Assembly: GCF_022347205.1 (NCBI RefSeq)
Contig: NZ_JAKRNE010000004.1
Coordinates: 84,007 to 148,006, forward strand
DNA from: Corynebacterium sp. ACRPO
GTDB lineage: Bacteria > Actinomycetota > Actinomycetes > Mycobacteriales > Mycobacteriaceae
Reading direction: 5' to 3'
Length of the DNA: 64,000 bases
Translations under genes and position numbers: made by a program
The notes under the pieces: generated by a model
The model's input: only the letters and a program-made list of their open reading frames with translations
Told to the model about the DNA's origin: nothing
Databases searched by the model: none
Shown here: positions 17,667 through 26,473 of the stretch, piece after piece
Position numbering within the stretch: position 1 is the stretch's first letter
How the letters are laid out: every line of letters starts with the position of its first letter

Positions 17667-18125
17667 ATGGCTTCCACGAATAATTCTGTAATCCCAACTG
17701 CCCTGCTCGAATCCCCGTCGTTCCAGCTGGAGCGCCTCCGCCGCCGCACCCGCGATGGCGTCGAGGCCGCGCTGCAAACCAAACAGACGACGCTGCGCGA
17801 GTACTGGGTCCTTACCTGCCTGGTAGACGCGGATGCCGCGTCGCAGTCCTACCTCTCCGAGACCCTGGCCATTGATGCTTCTGACATGGTGCGTCTTATC
17901 GACGCCCTCGAGGACCGCGGCTGGGCCAAGCGCGAGCGTGATCCGAAGGATCGCCGCCGCCAGATCGTCGCGTCCACCAAGAAGGGCGCGAAGGTCCACA
18001 AGGACCTGGCGGAGCTTGTTGCCACTGCCGAGGACGAGGCCTTGGATGAGTCCACCAATAAGCAGCTCAAGCACCTGCGAAAGTTGGCCAAGTCCATCAT
18101 TGCCGCCGACGAAGACGAGGCATAA
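17667..18125 (+). CDS. MarR-family transcriptional regulator
   Basis: 152 residues. A winged helix-turn-helix core is visible: LREYWVLTCLVDADAASQSYLSETLAIDASDMVRLIDALEDRGWAKRERDPKDRRRQIVASTKKG. It carries the MarR signature DxxDRRxxxxxxT in the beta-wing and dimerising helices at both ends. The stop TAA is immediately followed by the ATG of the large synthetase, so the two form an operon. The regulator probably controls its own promoter and hence the synthetase in response to a small ligand, which is inference. Confidence 0.85.
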   Translation: MASTNNSVIPTALLESPSFQLERLRRRTRDGVEAALQTKQTTLREYWVLTCLVDADAASQSYLSETLAIDASDMVRLIDALEDRGWAKRERDPKDRRRQIVASTKKGAKVHKDLAELVATAEDEALDESTNKQLKHLRKLAKSIIAADEDEA

Positions 18126-21100
18126 ATGGCGAGCCCCGAATCGCTCGTCCCGCAGCAGTACCTTCTAGGTAGCGCGGCGCCGCGGCCGCGCACGCTGTGG
18201 GACATCATCACCACTACCGCGGAGATGCACCCAGACGCCGCCGCGCTGGACGACGGCGAAATCATCACCTACTCCGAGCTCATCTACGAAGTCGAGCTGT
18301 GGGCCACCGAGCTGCACGCCAATGGCGTGCGCCGGGGCGATCGCATCGGCATTCGAATGACCTCCGGCAAGCGCGAGCTCTACCTCGCCATTTTGGCGAC
18401 CCTGGCGGCAGGCGCAGCCTACGTGCCTGTCGACGCCGATGACCCAGACGAGCGCGCCGAGATGGTCTTCGGCGAGGCCGATATCGATGGCGTCTTTACA
18501 GATGAAGGCTTCCGCTTCCTGCGCGATTCCGCGCGCCCAGACGCCCCCGACAGGTCCGCCGAGGAGCCGGCCGAGAACCCCAATGCCCCGCGCCCAGAAG
18601 ACACCGCGTGGATCATCTTCACCTCCGGTTCTACCGGCAAGCCGAAGGGCGTGGCCGTGAACCACCGCTCCGCGGCCGCCTTCGTGGACGCCGAGGCCAG
18701 CCTCTTTTTGGTCAATCACCCGCACGGACCACTCGGCCCGGAGGATCGTGTGCTCGCCGGGCTGTCCGTCGCCTTCGATGCCTCCTGTGAGGAAATGTGG
18801 CTGGCCTGGGGCCACGGCGGCTGTTTGGTCCCGGCGCCGCGATCTCTGGTGCGCTCCGGCATGGACTTGGGCCCGTGGCTCATCCGCCGCGATATCACCG
18901 TTGTGTCCACCGTGCCTACCTTGGCAGGCCTGTGGCCAGCCGAGGCGCTGGATAATATCCGCCTGCTCATCGTCGGCGGCGAAGCCTGCTCGCAGGAGCT
19001 GGTGGACCGCCTGGCCACCGAGGACCGCGAGATGTGGAATACCTACGGCCCTACTGAGGCCACCGTTGTCGCCTGTGCGCAGCAGATGCTGCCGGGCCGG
19101 CCGGTGTCCATCGGGCTGCCATTGAATGGGTGGGACCTAGTGGTCGTCGATAAGCAGGGCATACCTGTGGAAATGGGCGGCGTCGGCGAGCTGGTGATCG
19201 GCGGCGTGGGACTGGCTTCCTACCTGGACCCAGCCAAGGACGCGGAGAAATACGCTCCGCTGGAGTCGATGGGCTGGCAGCGTGCGTATCGCACCGGTGA
19301 CCACGTGCGCCTGGAGGAGGACGGGCTGTACTTTGTCGGCCGCGTGGATGACCAGGTGAAAATTGGCGGGCGCCGCATCGAGCTCGGCGAGGTCGAAGCC
19401 AATGTCGCGGCCCTGGATAACGTCTATAACTCGGCCGTGGCCGTGCAAAAGACCCCGGGCGGCGAGTCCGTCTTGGTGGGCTATGTTTCCCTCGAGGATG
19501 AGGCCAAGGGCTTCGATCACGAGGCCGCGCACGCCCGCTTGGCCGAAACCATGCCGGCCGCGCTCGTCCCGCGCATCTGCGTGATGGAGGAGCTGCCGGT
19601 GCGCACCTCCGGCAAGGTGGACAAGAAGGCCCTACCGTGGCCACTGCCGGGAGTGGGCGTGGAATCGACCACGCTGACCGAGACCGAGAAGTGGCTCGCG
19701 GAGCTGTGGGTCGAAACGCTCGGCGTGTCCGTGGAAGACGAGAACGCCGACTTTTTCTCGCTCGGCGGCACCTCGCTGGCGGCCGCGACCCTCGTGGGCC
19801 ATATCAGGGAGCGCTACCCCACCGTGGCCGTGCGCGACCTCTACGACCACCCGCGCTTGGGCTCGCTGGCCGAGCTCATTGCGGGAGCCGAACCGCGCCC
19901 CGCGGCTGCCGATGTCCCCATGCGCGAGGTCACCAAGGTCGGCTTCGGCACCCGCCTCGCCCAGACCCTGATTCAGATCCCCATCATGACGCTGGCAGCA
20001 TCCAGCTGGCTGGCCTGGCTCATGCTGGGTTCCACCGTGGCGGCATCGCTGGGCTTCGAGTGGGCCGCGGCCTATCCGTGGTGGCTGGTCATCGCCATGC
20101 TCATCGTCTTTGTCACCCCAGTCGGACGCATCCCCCTCGGCGGCTACGGCGCGCGTCTTATTACGGCCGGCATTAAGCCGGGCGATTACCCGCGCGGCGG
20201 TTCGACGCACCTGCGCATCTGGGCGGCCGAGCGCTGGGCTAATGCCTCCGGCGCGAGCTCCCTGGCCGGTGCCACGCGCGTGAATAACTACGCCCGCGCG
20301 CTCGGCGTCAAGGTCAAGCGCGGCGTGGACCTGCACTCCCTGCCGCCGGTGACCGGCCTGCTCACCTTGGGCAAGCACGCCGCCATCGAGCCCGAAGTGG
20401 ACCTCTCCGGTTACTGGCTGGACGGCGATATCCTGCATGTCGGTGCCATCGACGTCAAGGAAGGCGCCCGCGTGGGCGCACGCTCCACGCTGCTGCCAGG
20501 CACCGTGGTGGGCAAGGATGCCCATGTGGAGGCCGGCTCCACCGTTACCGGCCGCAAGAAGATCAAGGACGGACAGCGTTGGTCCGGCTCACCTGCCAAA
20601 AAGGTGGGCCGCTCCAAGCACCGCTTCCCATCCCATACGCCCAAGCGCCGGCCGTGGTGGGTGGCCATTTATGACGCCACCTCCGTCCTGCTGGCCATCC
20701 AGCCGGTTGTTGCGCTGGCGGTAGGCGCGGCCATCGTCTTGGCCCTAGTACATTCCACCGGCGGCGATAGCTTCGTCGGTGCGATCTTCTTTGCGCCCGT
20801 TGGCGCGCTGGCGGCCTTTGGCACCTATATGCTGCAGACTTGGCTGGGCGTGCGCATTCTCTCCCTGGGAATTAGCCCGGGCGTAGCACCAGTGCGGTCG
20901 GTCAAGGGCTGGCGCCTGTGGGCCATCGAGCGCCTCATGGACGAGGCCCGCACCAAGCTCTTCCCGCTCTATGCCTCCCAGCTGACCCCAGCGTGGCTGC
21001 GCTCGCTCGGCGCGGAGATTGGCGCCAACGTGGAAATCTCCACCGCGGTCATGATCCCCAAACTCACCGAGGTCAAAGAGGGCGCCTTCCTGGCCGATGA

Positions 21101-22049
21101 CACCATGATCGGCGGCTACGAGCTCGGTGGCGGCTGGATGCGCACCGGCGAGACCAAGGTGGGCAAGCGCTCCTTCGTGGGCAACTCCGGCATCACCGCG
21201 CCCGGCCGCAAGCTGTCCAAGAACTCGCTGGTTGCCGTGCTTTCTTCTACCCCGAAGAAGACAAAGGCCGGCGCCAACTGGTGGGGTGCACCGCCAGAAC
21301 GCATGCGCCGCGTGACCGTAGAGGTGGACTCCCCCGCCAACTCGGGTGAGGCGCTGACCTATAACCCGGGCTTTGCTGTCAAGGCTGCCCGCGGCGTGGT
21401 GGAAACCATGCGCCTTTTGGCACCGATGTTTTCTGCCATGCTGCTCGCGGCAACCCTCAGCGTCTATGACTCGCTTCTCGACGCCCTCGGCTTCCCCCTC
21501 ACCTGGCTCCTTTCCGGCCTCGTGCTCATGGGCATGGGTGCGGTGGCCATGGCCGTCACCGTCGCGGTGAAGTGGATCTGCGTGGGCAGGCACCGCGCCG
21601 CCGACCACCCGCTGTGGTCCGCTTTTGTCTGGCTCAATGAGCTGCAGGATACCTTCGTGGAGGTCGTCGCTGCGCCGTGGTTCTTCCAGCACACCTACGG
21701 CTCCGGCGAGATCAACCTGGGGCTGCGCGCCCTCGGCGTGGAAATCGGCCGTGGTGCGTGGATCGATTCCTACTGGTTCCCGGAAACGGACCTCATCCGC
21801 ATCGGTGAGGCCGCCACCGTGGGCCCTGGCACTGTGGTGCAAACCCACCTTTTCCAGGACCGCGTGATGAGCCTGGATACCGTCACCGTCGAGGCCGGAT
21901 CTACGCTGGCCTCCCATTCGGTGGCGCTGCCGGCCTCGCTCATCGGCAAGGCTTCTACCGTAGGCCCCGGCTCACTGGTGATGCGCGGCGACCGCGTTCC
22001 CACCAACGCCGTATGGCAGGGCAACCCCATCGAGCCGTGGAAGCGATAG
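18126..22049 (+). CDS. Pls/PosA-like nonribosomal peptide synthetase (A-PCP-membrane/beta-helix)
   Basis: 1307 residues. The adenylation domain (about 20-505) has A3 FTSGSTGKPKG at 165, A4 FDASCEEMW at 217 (Asp for an alpha-amino group), A5 NTYGPTEAT, A7 YRTGD, A8 GRVDDQVKIGGRRIELGE and A10 SGKVDKK. A carrier domain follows, with phosphopantetheine Ser550 in FFSLGGTSL. Then come pairs of transmembrane segments (about 605-670, 845-905, 1095-1150) separating three left-handed beta-helix acetyltransferase-like lobes (hexapeptide repeats such as VGARSTLLPGTVVGKDAHV). This is the architecture of epsilon-poly-L-lysine synthetase and related Pls/PosA enzymes, which make isopeptide-linked amino-acid homopolymers or short conjugates at the membrane without a condensation domain. 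The product here is unknown. A phosphopantetheinyl transferase must act in trans. Confidence 0.85.
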   Translation: MASPESLVPQQYLLGSAAPRPRTLWDIITTTAEMHPDAAALDDGEIITYSELIYEVELWATELHANGVRRGDRIGIRMTSGKRELYLAILATLAAGAAYVPVDADDPDERAEMVFGEADIDGVFTDEGFRFLRDSARPDAPDRSAEEPAENPNAPRPEDTAWIIFTSGSTGKPKGVAVNHRSAAAFVDAEASLFLVNHPHGPLGPEDRVLAGLSVAFDASCEEMWLAWGHGGCLVPAPRSLVRSGMDLGPWLIRRDITVVSTVPTLAGLWPAEALDNIRLLIVGGEACSQELVDRLATEDREMWNTYGPTEATVVACAQQMLPGRPVSIGLPLNGWDLVVVDKQGIPVEMGGVGELVIGGVGLASYLDPAKDAEKYAPLESMGWQRAYRTGDHVRLEEDGLYFVGRVDDQVKIGGRRIELGEVEANVAALDNVYNSAVAVQKTPGGESVLVGYVSLEDEAKGFDHEAAHARLAETMPAALVPRICVMEELPVRTSGKVDKKALPWPLPGVGVESTTLTETEKWLAELWVETLGVSVEDENADFFSLGGTSLAAATLVGHIRERYPTVAVRDLYDHPRLGSLAELIAGAEPRPAAADVPMREVTKVGFGTRLAQTLIQIPIMTLAASSWLAWLMLGSTVAASLGFEWAAAYPWWLVIAMLIVFVTPVGRIPLGGYGARLITAGIKPGDYPRGGSTHLRIWAAERWANASGASSLAGATRVNNYARALGVKVKRGVDLHSLPPVTGLLTLGKHAAIEPEVDLSGYWLDGDILHVGAIDVKEGARVGARSTLLPGTVVGKDAHVEAGSTVTGRKKIKDGQRWSGSPAKKVGRSKHRFPSHTPKRRPWWVAIYDATSVLLAIQPVVALAVGAAIVLALVHSTGGDSFVGAIFFAPVGALAAFGTYMLQTWLGVRILSLGISPGVAPVRSVKGWRLWAIERLMDEARTKLFPLYASQLTPAWLRSLGAEIGANVEISTAVMIPKLTEVKEGAFLADDTMIGGYELGGGWMRTGETKVGKRSFVGNSGITAPGRKLSKNSLVAVLSSTPKKTKAGANWWGAPPERMRRVTVEVDSPANSGEALTYNPGFAVKAARGVVETMRLLAPMFSAMLLAATLSVYDSLLDALGFPLTWLLSGLVLMGMGAVAMAVTVAVKWICVGRHRAADHPLWSAFVWLNELQDTFVEVVAAPWFFQHTYGSGEINLGLRALGVEIGRGAWIDSYWFPETDLIRIGEAATVGPGTVVQTHLFQDRVMSLDTVTVEAGSTLASHSVALPASLIGKASTVGPGSLVMRGDRVPTNAVWQGNPIEPWKR

Positions 22050-22071
22050 GCCACCGGCAATAACCTTCGCC

Positions 22072-23718
22072 CTACCGCGCGAAGTCCTGATACTTAATCA
22101 TTTCGCCGGACTTAAAGTCCCAGGCCTCCACCCGGACGCGGTCAGCAAAGACCTTGACCCGCAGTCCGGTGGAGGCCTCTTCTTTTTCCTTGACGATTGT
22201 CTCGTCATTATCGCCATCCGGCAGGTACTCATTGAGGATGGCACCGGTATTGACTACCGGGAAGCCGGTGCGGCCGGCCTCGCCGGTGCCGTCGTAACGG
22301 CGGGTTCCCCACCAGTTATTTTGGTGCAGCGAGGAGTGGCTGTGGCTGCTAAACCACACGATATTGTTGTACTTATTGACCACATTGGAAAGCGCCTCAA
22401 GGTCTTCGAAATCATTCTGGTACCACGCCGAATGGGACATCGATACCGTCTGCGGCAGCAGCGGATGGCTAAAGACCAGCGCCGGAGTGCCCTTAGCATC
22501 CCAATACGCTAGGCGCTCATCTAGCCAATCGAGCTGCTCCTTGCTAAGGCGCTGGAACGGCTCCTTGCCGTGGCGCAGAATATCGGAATAAAACTCGGTA
22601 TTTACCGAAATGAGCGGCACCCCATCAACTACCTCTTCCTTCCACGGCTTATCCTGGCCGGAGTACTTCAGGAAGCGATCCAAGTAGGTCTTAGAGCCTT
22701 CCTTGCCATACATTTCGTGGTTGCCGATGGTCCACAATTCCTTTCCCGAATCGTGCGGCACTTCGCTGTGCGCGGCCAAGAAATCATCCCACTGCTGCTG
22801 CGAGCCATCGTCCACGAGGTCGCCGTTGAGCACCAGCGCCCCGGCCTTATCCTCCATGCCGTTCAACTGGCGGACCGCGTCTTTGTAGTCTTGAGGGTCG
22901 CCCTGGACGTCGGAAAGCACGTCCACGGTAGCTTGCGGCGAACCTCGCAGCTCACCGAGCGGCTTGACGACGCCCACGTTGTCCACCGCCCACCACCAGT
23001 CATCATTGCCGTTGTTGTAGCTGAAGCTAACCTGCATATTCTTCGCGCCGGCCGGCACGTCCACGCCGATGGACTCGTGCTTGGAGAATACGTCCTTATC
23101 AAATAGGGCGATTTCCTGGGCTTCTCCACCATCGAAGGAGACCGTCACCGTGGCATTCTGCCCGTCCTTGCCTTGGCGGTAATGGTGGTCGAATTCCACA
23201 TTCACTCGCTCCTGCCCCGCCACCGGGATGGCCGGGCTCTTCAGCCCGGCGGTCATGGAATCGCCTTCGGCCAGTCGCTGCTGCTTATTGTCGATGATGG
23301 CGAAGGTGTCATGCGCCTGGGTGAAATAGTGGCGCATATCGGTGCCAGATGCCCAGGTCCAGTGGCGCATATCGCCAAAGGTCCAGCCCTTCCAGCGGGC
23401 CTCGCCCGAGTCCACGCCGTGCACGTCAGTGCTCCACCCCTGCGGCGCGCGGTGGGTAAACCACGCTGGGGTATCCACCTCATCGAAGCTTTCCTGCCAC
23501 AGCACCCGCGACTCAGCGGCTTCCTCCGGCTGCGCATCGTCCCCCGCGGAGGAACCCTCGGACGAGCCCTGAGAAGACCCCCAGGAAGAGCCCAACGATG
23601 ACCCCAAAGAAGAACCAAAGGAGGAACCCGGAAGTGAGGACTGGGCCGCCGCAACGGGCGCGCCCACCATTCCGGTAAGCGCCAGGACAGAAGAGAAAGC
23701 ACAGAGTTTATTTTTCAT
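22072..23718 (-). CDS. Secreted calcineurin-like metallophosphoesterase
   Basis: 548 residues. A signal peptide (about 1-25, ending VAAAQ) is followed by a GSS-repeat linker (GSSFGSSLGSSLGSSWGSS). A beta-sandwich, lectin-like region around 80-240 (FDHHYRQGKDGQNATVTVSFDGG) precedes a metallophosphoesterase domain with VLNGDLVDDGSQQQWDDF, WTIGNHEMYG and a C-terminal WFSSHSHSSLH (GxH-like metal site). Family members hydrolyse phosphomonoesters or diesters outside the cell. It ends convergent with the NRPS gene, 22 bases away. No Shine-Dalgarno is visible; TATAGA lies 9 bases before the ATG. Confidence 0.85.
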   Translation of the reverse strand: MKNKLCAFSSVLALTGMVGAPVAAAQSSLPGSSFGSSLGSSLGSSWGSSQGSSEGSSAGDDAQPEEAAESRVLWQESFDEVDTPAWFTHRAPQGWSTDVHGVDSGEARWKGWTFGDMRHWTWASGTDMRHYFTQAHDTFAIIDNKQQRLAEGDSMTAGLKSPAIPVAGQERVNVEFDHHYRQGKDGQNATVTVSFDGGEAQEIALFDKDVFSKHESIGVDVPAGAKNMQVSFSYNNGNDDWWWAVDNVGVVKPLGELRGSPQATVDVLSDVQGDPQDYKDAVRQLNGMEDKAGALVLNGDLVDDGSQQQWDDFLAAHSEVPHDSGKELWTIGNHEMYGKEGSKTYLDRFLKYSGQDKPWKEEVVDGVPLISVNTEFYSDILRHGKEPFQRLSKEQLDWLDERLAYWDAKGTPALVFSHPLLPQTVSMSHSAWYQNDFEDLEALSNVVNKYNNIVWFSSHSHSSLHQNNWWGTRRYDGTGEAGRTGFPVVNTGAILNEYLPDGDNDETIVKEKEEASTGLRVKVFADRVRVEAWDFKSGEMIKYQDFAR

Positions 23719-23727
23719 AATTCAATT

Positions 23728-23733
23728 TCTATA
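23728..23733 (-). promoter_or_regulatory. -10-like hexamer for metallophosphoesterase gene
   Basis: TATAGA on the minus strand, 9 bases before ATG 23718 and with no Shine-Dalgarno between them. Transcription would start at or within two or three bases of the start codon. Confidence 0.4.
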
Positions 23734-23766
23734 CGGCCTGGGCAACGAGGCGGTTACATATACGTA

Positions 23767-23801
23767 AACTCTTGGCAAGCACTGTATGCCTGCCAAGAGT
23801 T
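23767..23801 (-). terminator. Hairpin after alpha/beta hydrolase gene
   Basis: Perfect 11-bp stem AACTCTTGGCA / TGCCAAGAGTT with a 13-base loop, 23 bases past the hydrolase stop on the minus strand and ending in a short T-run. Likely a terminator separating the hydrolase from the phosphoesterase gene. Confidence 0.65.
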
Positions 23802-23823
23802 CTCGCTTTGAGGTCCACGTATT

Positions 23824-24972
23824 TTAGGCGTGGCGGTCGAGCCAGTCCACGACGGTATCGAGGGCCTGATCGGCAGCCGGCTCATTGAAGACCTCATGCT
23901 TCTGGCCCTCCCAGGTCACATACTCCACGTCTTCGGAAGAGATGGAGTTGTACCAATCCTGGGAGAAATACGGCGGCACGATACCGTCCTTGGTACCGTG
24001 CATGATGAGCGTCGGTGCGGTGAAGAGATCCGCATTGACGGCGTCATAGTTCGCGATTGCTGCCAACTGCAGGGCGGTACCGGCGCTGGTCTTCTGCGCG
24101 ATGAGCGGGCTCGAGGCATACTCGTCCTTGACCGCCTGGCTGGTGGAGACGCCATCCGTAAACGGGTTGGAAAGCTTGATGTCCTTGCTCCACTCTGGCG
24201 ACTGGGCACCGATTTCAGTGCGGTGCGGAATCAGGTTCTGTGCATAGTGCGCATTAAAGCTGGTGAGTTGGGCCAGCGGCAAGCGCTCAAAGATGATCGG
24301 ATCCAGCTTCTTCTGGGCCTCAGAAATATCCTCCGGAGTGATATTCTTTCCGGCCACATTTTTGCCCGAAAGGTTCAGTGGCGCACCGCCACCGTTGGTG
24401 ATGATGCCATCCACCTTGCCCGGCTCGCGGATGCCATAGGCCTCCACGGTCAGCGAGCCCATCGAATGGCCCAGCAAGAAGGTCTTTACTCCCTGGTTTT
24501 CCTCCTTGGCCATGTCCACCACATGGTCAAAGTCATCCAGGATGTACTGGAAGTTATCGATGTGCCCCAGTGGCACGCTGCCGCCAGCGGACTTGCCGTG
24601 GCCGCGGTGGTCTACACGGTAGACGTTGTAGCCCGCATCCAGCAGGCGCTTGGCGACGTAATCGTATCGCCCCGAGTGCTCAGAAACCCCGTGCGCAAGA
24701 ACCACCGCACCGCGTGGGTTGGCCACCTTCTGCTTGCGGTAGTAGATCTTGACGCCCTCGCCGTGAGCGCTGTAGAAGTAGCCGTCCTCATCGGATACCT
24801 GCTTTTCCGAGACAGTTGGGCGCCCCAATACGTCTGGTTTCTGGTCTGCCGCGGGCGCAGGCGCCGGGGCTTCCTGGGCGATTGCCCCTGCCGTGAGCGT
24901 GCCAGATACCGCAACTGGTGCCGCCAGTACTGCTGCCGCCGTCAGGCAGGCGGTTACGTGCTTCTTCATCAT
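23824..24972 (-). CDS. Secreted alpha/beta hydrolase (monoacylglycerol-lipase-like)
   Basis: 382 residues from ATG 24972 with GAGGAG 6 bases upstream; the in-frame extension to 25062 lacks a ribosome site. Signal peptide about 1-32, then an Ala/Pro-rich linker. Core motifs: VLAHGVSEHSGRYDYVAKRL (oxyanion HG), VYRVDHRGHGKSAG, the nucleophile elbow GHSMG with Ser170, TLIMHGTKDGIVPP (Asp) and a final GQKHEVFNE (His). The order matches serine aliphatic aminopeptidase/monoglyceride lipases. Being exported, it may release fatty acids from host or envelope lipids, which is inference. Confidence 0.85.
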   Translation of the reverse strand: MMKKHVTACLTAAAVLAAPVAVSGTLTAGAIAQEAPAPAPAADQKPDVLGRPTVSEKQVSDEDGYFYSAHGEGVKIYYRKQKVANPRGAVVLAHGVSEHSGRYDYVAKRLLDAGYNVYRVDHRGHGKSAGGSVPLGHIDNFQYILDDFDHVVDMAKEENQGVKTFLLGHSMGSLTVEAYGIREPGKVDGIITNGGGAPLNLSGKNVAGKNITPEDISEAQKKLDPIIFERLPLAQLTSFNAHYAQNLIPHRTEIGAQSPEWSKDIKLSNPFTDGVSTSQAVKDEYASSPLIAQKTSAGTALQLAAIANYDAVNADLFTAPTLIMHGTKDGIVPPYFSQDWYNSISSEDVEYVTWEGQKHEVFNEPAADQALDTVVDWLDRHA

Positions 24973-25191
24973 CACTGTCTCCTCATGGTGCTGTAGATCA
25001 TATCCTTGTGCTAGATGAGATTGAGATAACAGTGATGCTAAATATTCTAAGACGGAGACCACAAATAGTTTTCGACAATGTTACCTACGGTTCCGTAACA
25101 TAACCGCCCGGAAATAACCCTTTAAAATCCACAATTTCCCGCGAAACTATTCCTCCCCATTTACCCCCTTTTGGTACCCCTAAAACAAAAA

Positions 25192-25222
25192 GCGGGAAAC
25201 CCGGAATTACCGAGTTTCCCGC
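25192..25222 (-). terminator. ppk2 terminator
   Basis: Stem GCGGGAAAC / GTTTCCCGC (9 bp) with a 13-base loop, followed on the minus strand by TTTTTGTTTT. It lies 26 bases past the ppk2 stop: a good intrinsic terminator. Confidence 0.85.
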
Positions 25223-25248
25223 CCATTGTGCGGCTAATTTAGCTCAAC

Positions 25249-26148
25249 CTAGTCACCAATCTGGTCGCGACCACGCTTGACGATGTTCTCATCGACCTCG
25301 CCCACCAGCTCGTGGTCCTTGTTCGTGTACTCGAACTTGGATAGCACATAGCGCATGGCGTTAATACGGGCGCGCTTTTTGTCGTTGGACTTAATGGTGA
25401 TCCACGGCGACTCTTCCGTATCCGTGTAGCGGAACTGCTCTTCCTTCGCGCGGGTGTAGTCATCCCACTTATCCAGCGAAGCCAGGTCCATCGGGGATAG
25501 CTTCCACTGGCGCACCGGGTCGATCTGACGGATAGCGAAGCGAGTGCGCTGCTCCTTACGGGTAACCGAGAACCACAACTTGGTCAGGGAGATACCCGAG
25601 CCAAGAATCATGTTCTCCAACATCGGAACCTCACGGAGGAACTCCGCGTGCTGGCTTTCGGTACAAAAGCCCATAACGCGCTCCACGCCGGAACGGTTGT
25701 ACCAAGAGCGGTCGAAGAAGACGATCTCGCCACCGGCTGGGAAGTGCTCGATATAACGCTGGAAATACCATGAGGTGGATTCGCGCGGCGAGGGCTTTTC
25801 CAGAGCCACAGTGCGAGCACCACGCGGATTCAGGTGCTCGTTAAAACGCTTAATGGTGCCACCCTTGCCGGCCGCATCTCGACCCTCAAAGAGGATGATA
25901 TGGCGCTGGCCAGTCTCCTTGGTCCAGTTCTGCCACTTCAGCAGCTCAATCTGCAGCGCGCGCTTAACGGACTCGTACTCATCGCGAGTCATACGCTCAT
26001 CGTAGGGGTAATTTTCACGCCAAGTCTGAACCGGGGAACCATCCGGCATGATTAGCGAAGGATCATCCTCATCGGTTCCATCGACGACGTAGCCGTCAGT
26101 TTTAGCCAGGTCGATCTCGGGAAGGTCGTCGTCTTTAATATCAGCCAT
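25249..26148 (-). CDS. ppk2: Polyphosphate kinase 2
   Basis: 299 residues. Walker A-like EGRDAAGKGGTIKRF (GRDAAGKGGT at 89-98), the lid/Walker B regions VFFDRSWYNRSGVERVMGFC and PSPRESTSWYFQRY, and SPMDLASLDKWDDYT define a class I PPK2. The enzyme transfers phosphate between polyphosphate and nucleoside diphosphates. In C. glutamicum a ppk2 gene lies next to the porin genes and groEL2, as here. TACACT is placed 6 bases before ATG 26148, so the mRNA may be leaderless. Confidence 0.95.
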   Translation of the reverse strand: MADIKDDDLPEIDLAKTDGYVVDGTDEDDPSLIMPDGSPVQTWRENYPYDERMTRDEYESVKRALQIELLKWQNWTKETGQRHIILFEGRDAAGKGGTIKRFNEHLNPRGARTVALEKPSPRESTSWYFQRYIEHFPAGGEIVFFDRSWYNRSGVERVMGFCTESQHAEFLREVPMLENMILGSGISLTKLWFSVTRKEQRTRFAIRQIDPVRQWKLSPMDLASLDKWDDYTRAKEEQFRYTDTEESPWITIKSNDKKRARINAMRYVLSKFEYTNKDHELVGEVDENIVKRGRDQIGD

Positions 26149-26154
26149 GCATTT

Positions 26155-26160
26155 AGTGTA
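26155..26160 (-). promoter_or_regulatory. -10-like hexamer for ppk2
   Basis: TACACT on the minus strand, 6 bases before the ppk2 ATG, with no Shine-Dalgarno between. Leaderless start proposed. Confidence 0.4.
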
Positions 26161-26235
26161 ACCCGAATGTAGACATCAAGCGCGCCAAATTTTCGCAGTT
26201 ACCCCTGCCCCCCAGATGACCAACAAAACAAAAAG

Positions 26236-26260
26236 AAGGCCTACCGAAACGGTAGGCCTT
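26236..26260 (-). terminator. Terminator after porA
   Basis: Perfect 11-bp stem AAGGCCTACCG / CGGTAGGCCTT with a 3-base loop, followed on the minus strand by CTTTTTGTTTT. It ends the porH-porA unit and insulates ppk2. Confidence 0.9.
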
Positions 26261-26302
26261 TTTGCTTCAGCGAGCGTTAAAGCTCAGAACTGAGGGATGT
26301 TC

Positions 26303-26437
26303 TTATACGAACATGCCGATCAGGTCGGATGCGCCGTCAGCAATGTTGACCAGCGGCTCAACGATGCCATACAGGGCGTTGAACAGGCCACCAAAGATGT
26401 CGAATGCGAAGTTCAGAGTGGAAGAAAGGTTCTCCAT
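26303..26437 (-). CDS. porA: PorA-like cell-wall channel protein, 44 residues
   Basis: 44 residues, MENLSSTLNFAFDIFGG to SDLIGMFV, with GAGGAG 7 bases before ATG 26437. C. glutamicum PorA is 45 residues, also begins MEN and ends with an ADLIG-type motif. The predicted single amphipathic helix and lack of signal peptide fit the family. In C. glutamicum PorA and PorH form a mixed oligomeric channel in the mycolate outer membrane and carry O-mycolate on a Ser; Ser5/Ser6 or Ser37 are candidates here. It lies 36 bases after porH, before a strong terminator and ppk2, the same neighbourhood as in C. glutamicum. Sequence identity is low, so homology rests on size, ends and synteny. Confidence 0.8.
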   Translation of the reverse strand: MENLSSTLNFAFDIFGGLFNALYGIVEPLVNIADGASDLIGMFV

Positions 26438-26473
26438 TTTAGTATCTCCTCAGATAGTTAGCGTGTGTTTTGA

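Noticed and set aside
20745..21917. A 390-codon open frame antisense to the NRPS gene
   Set aside because: Same shadow effect; His/Gly/Gln-rich translation without motifs.
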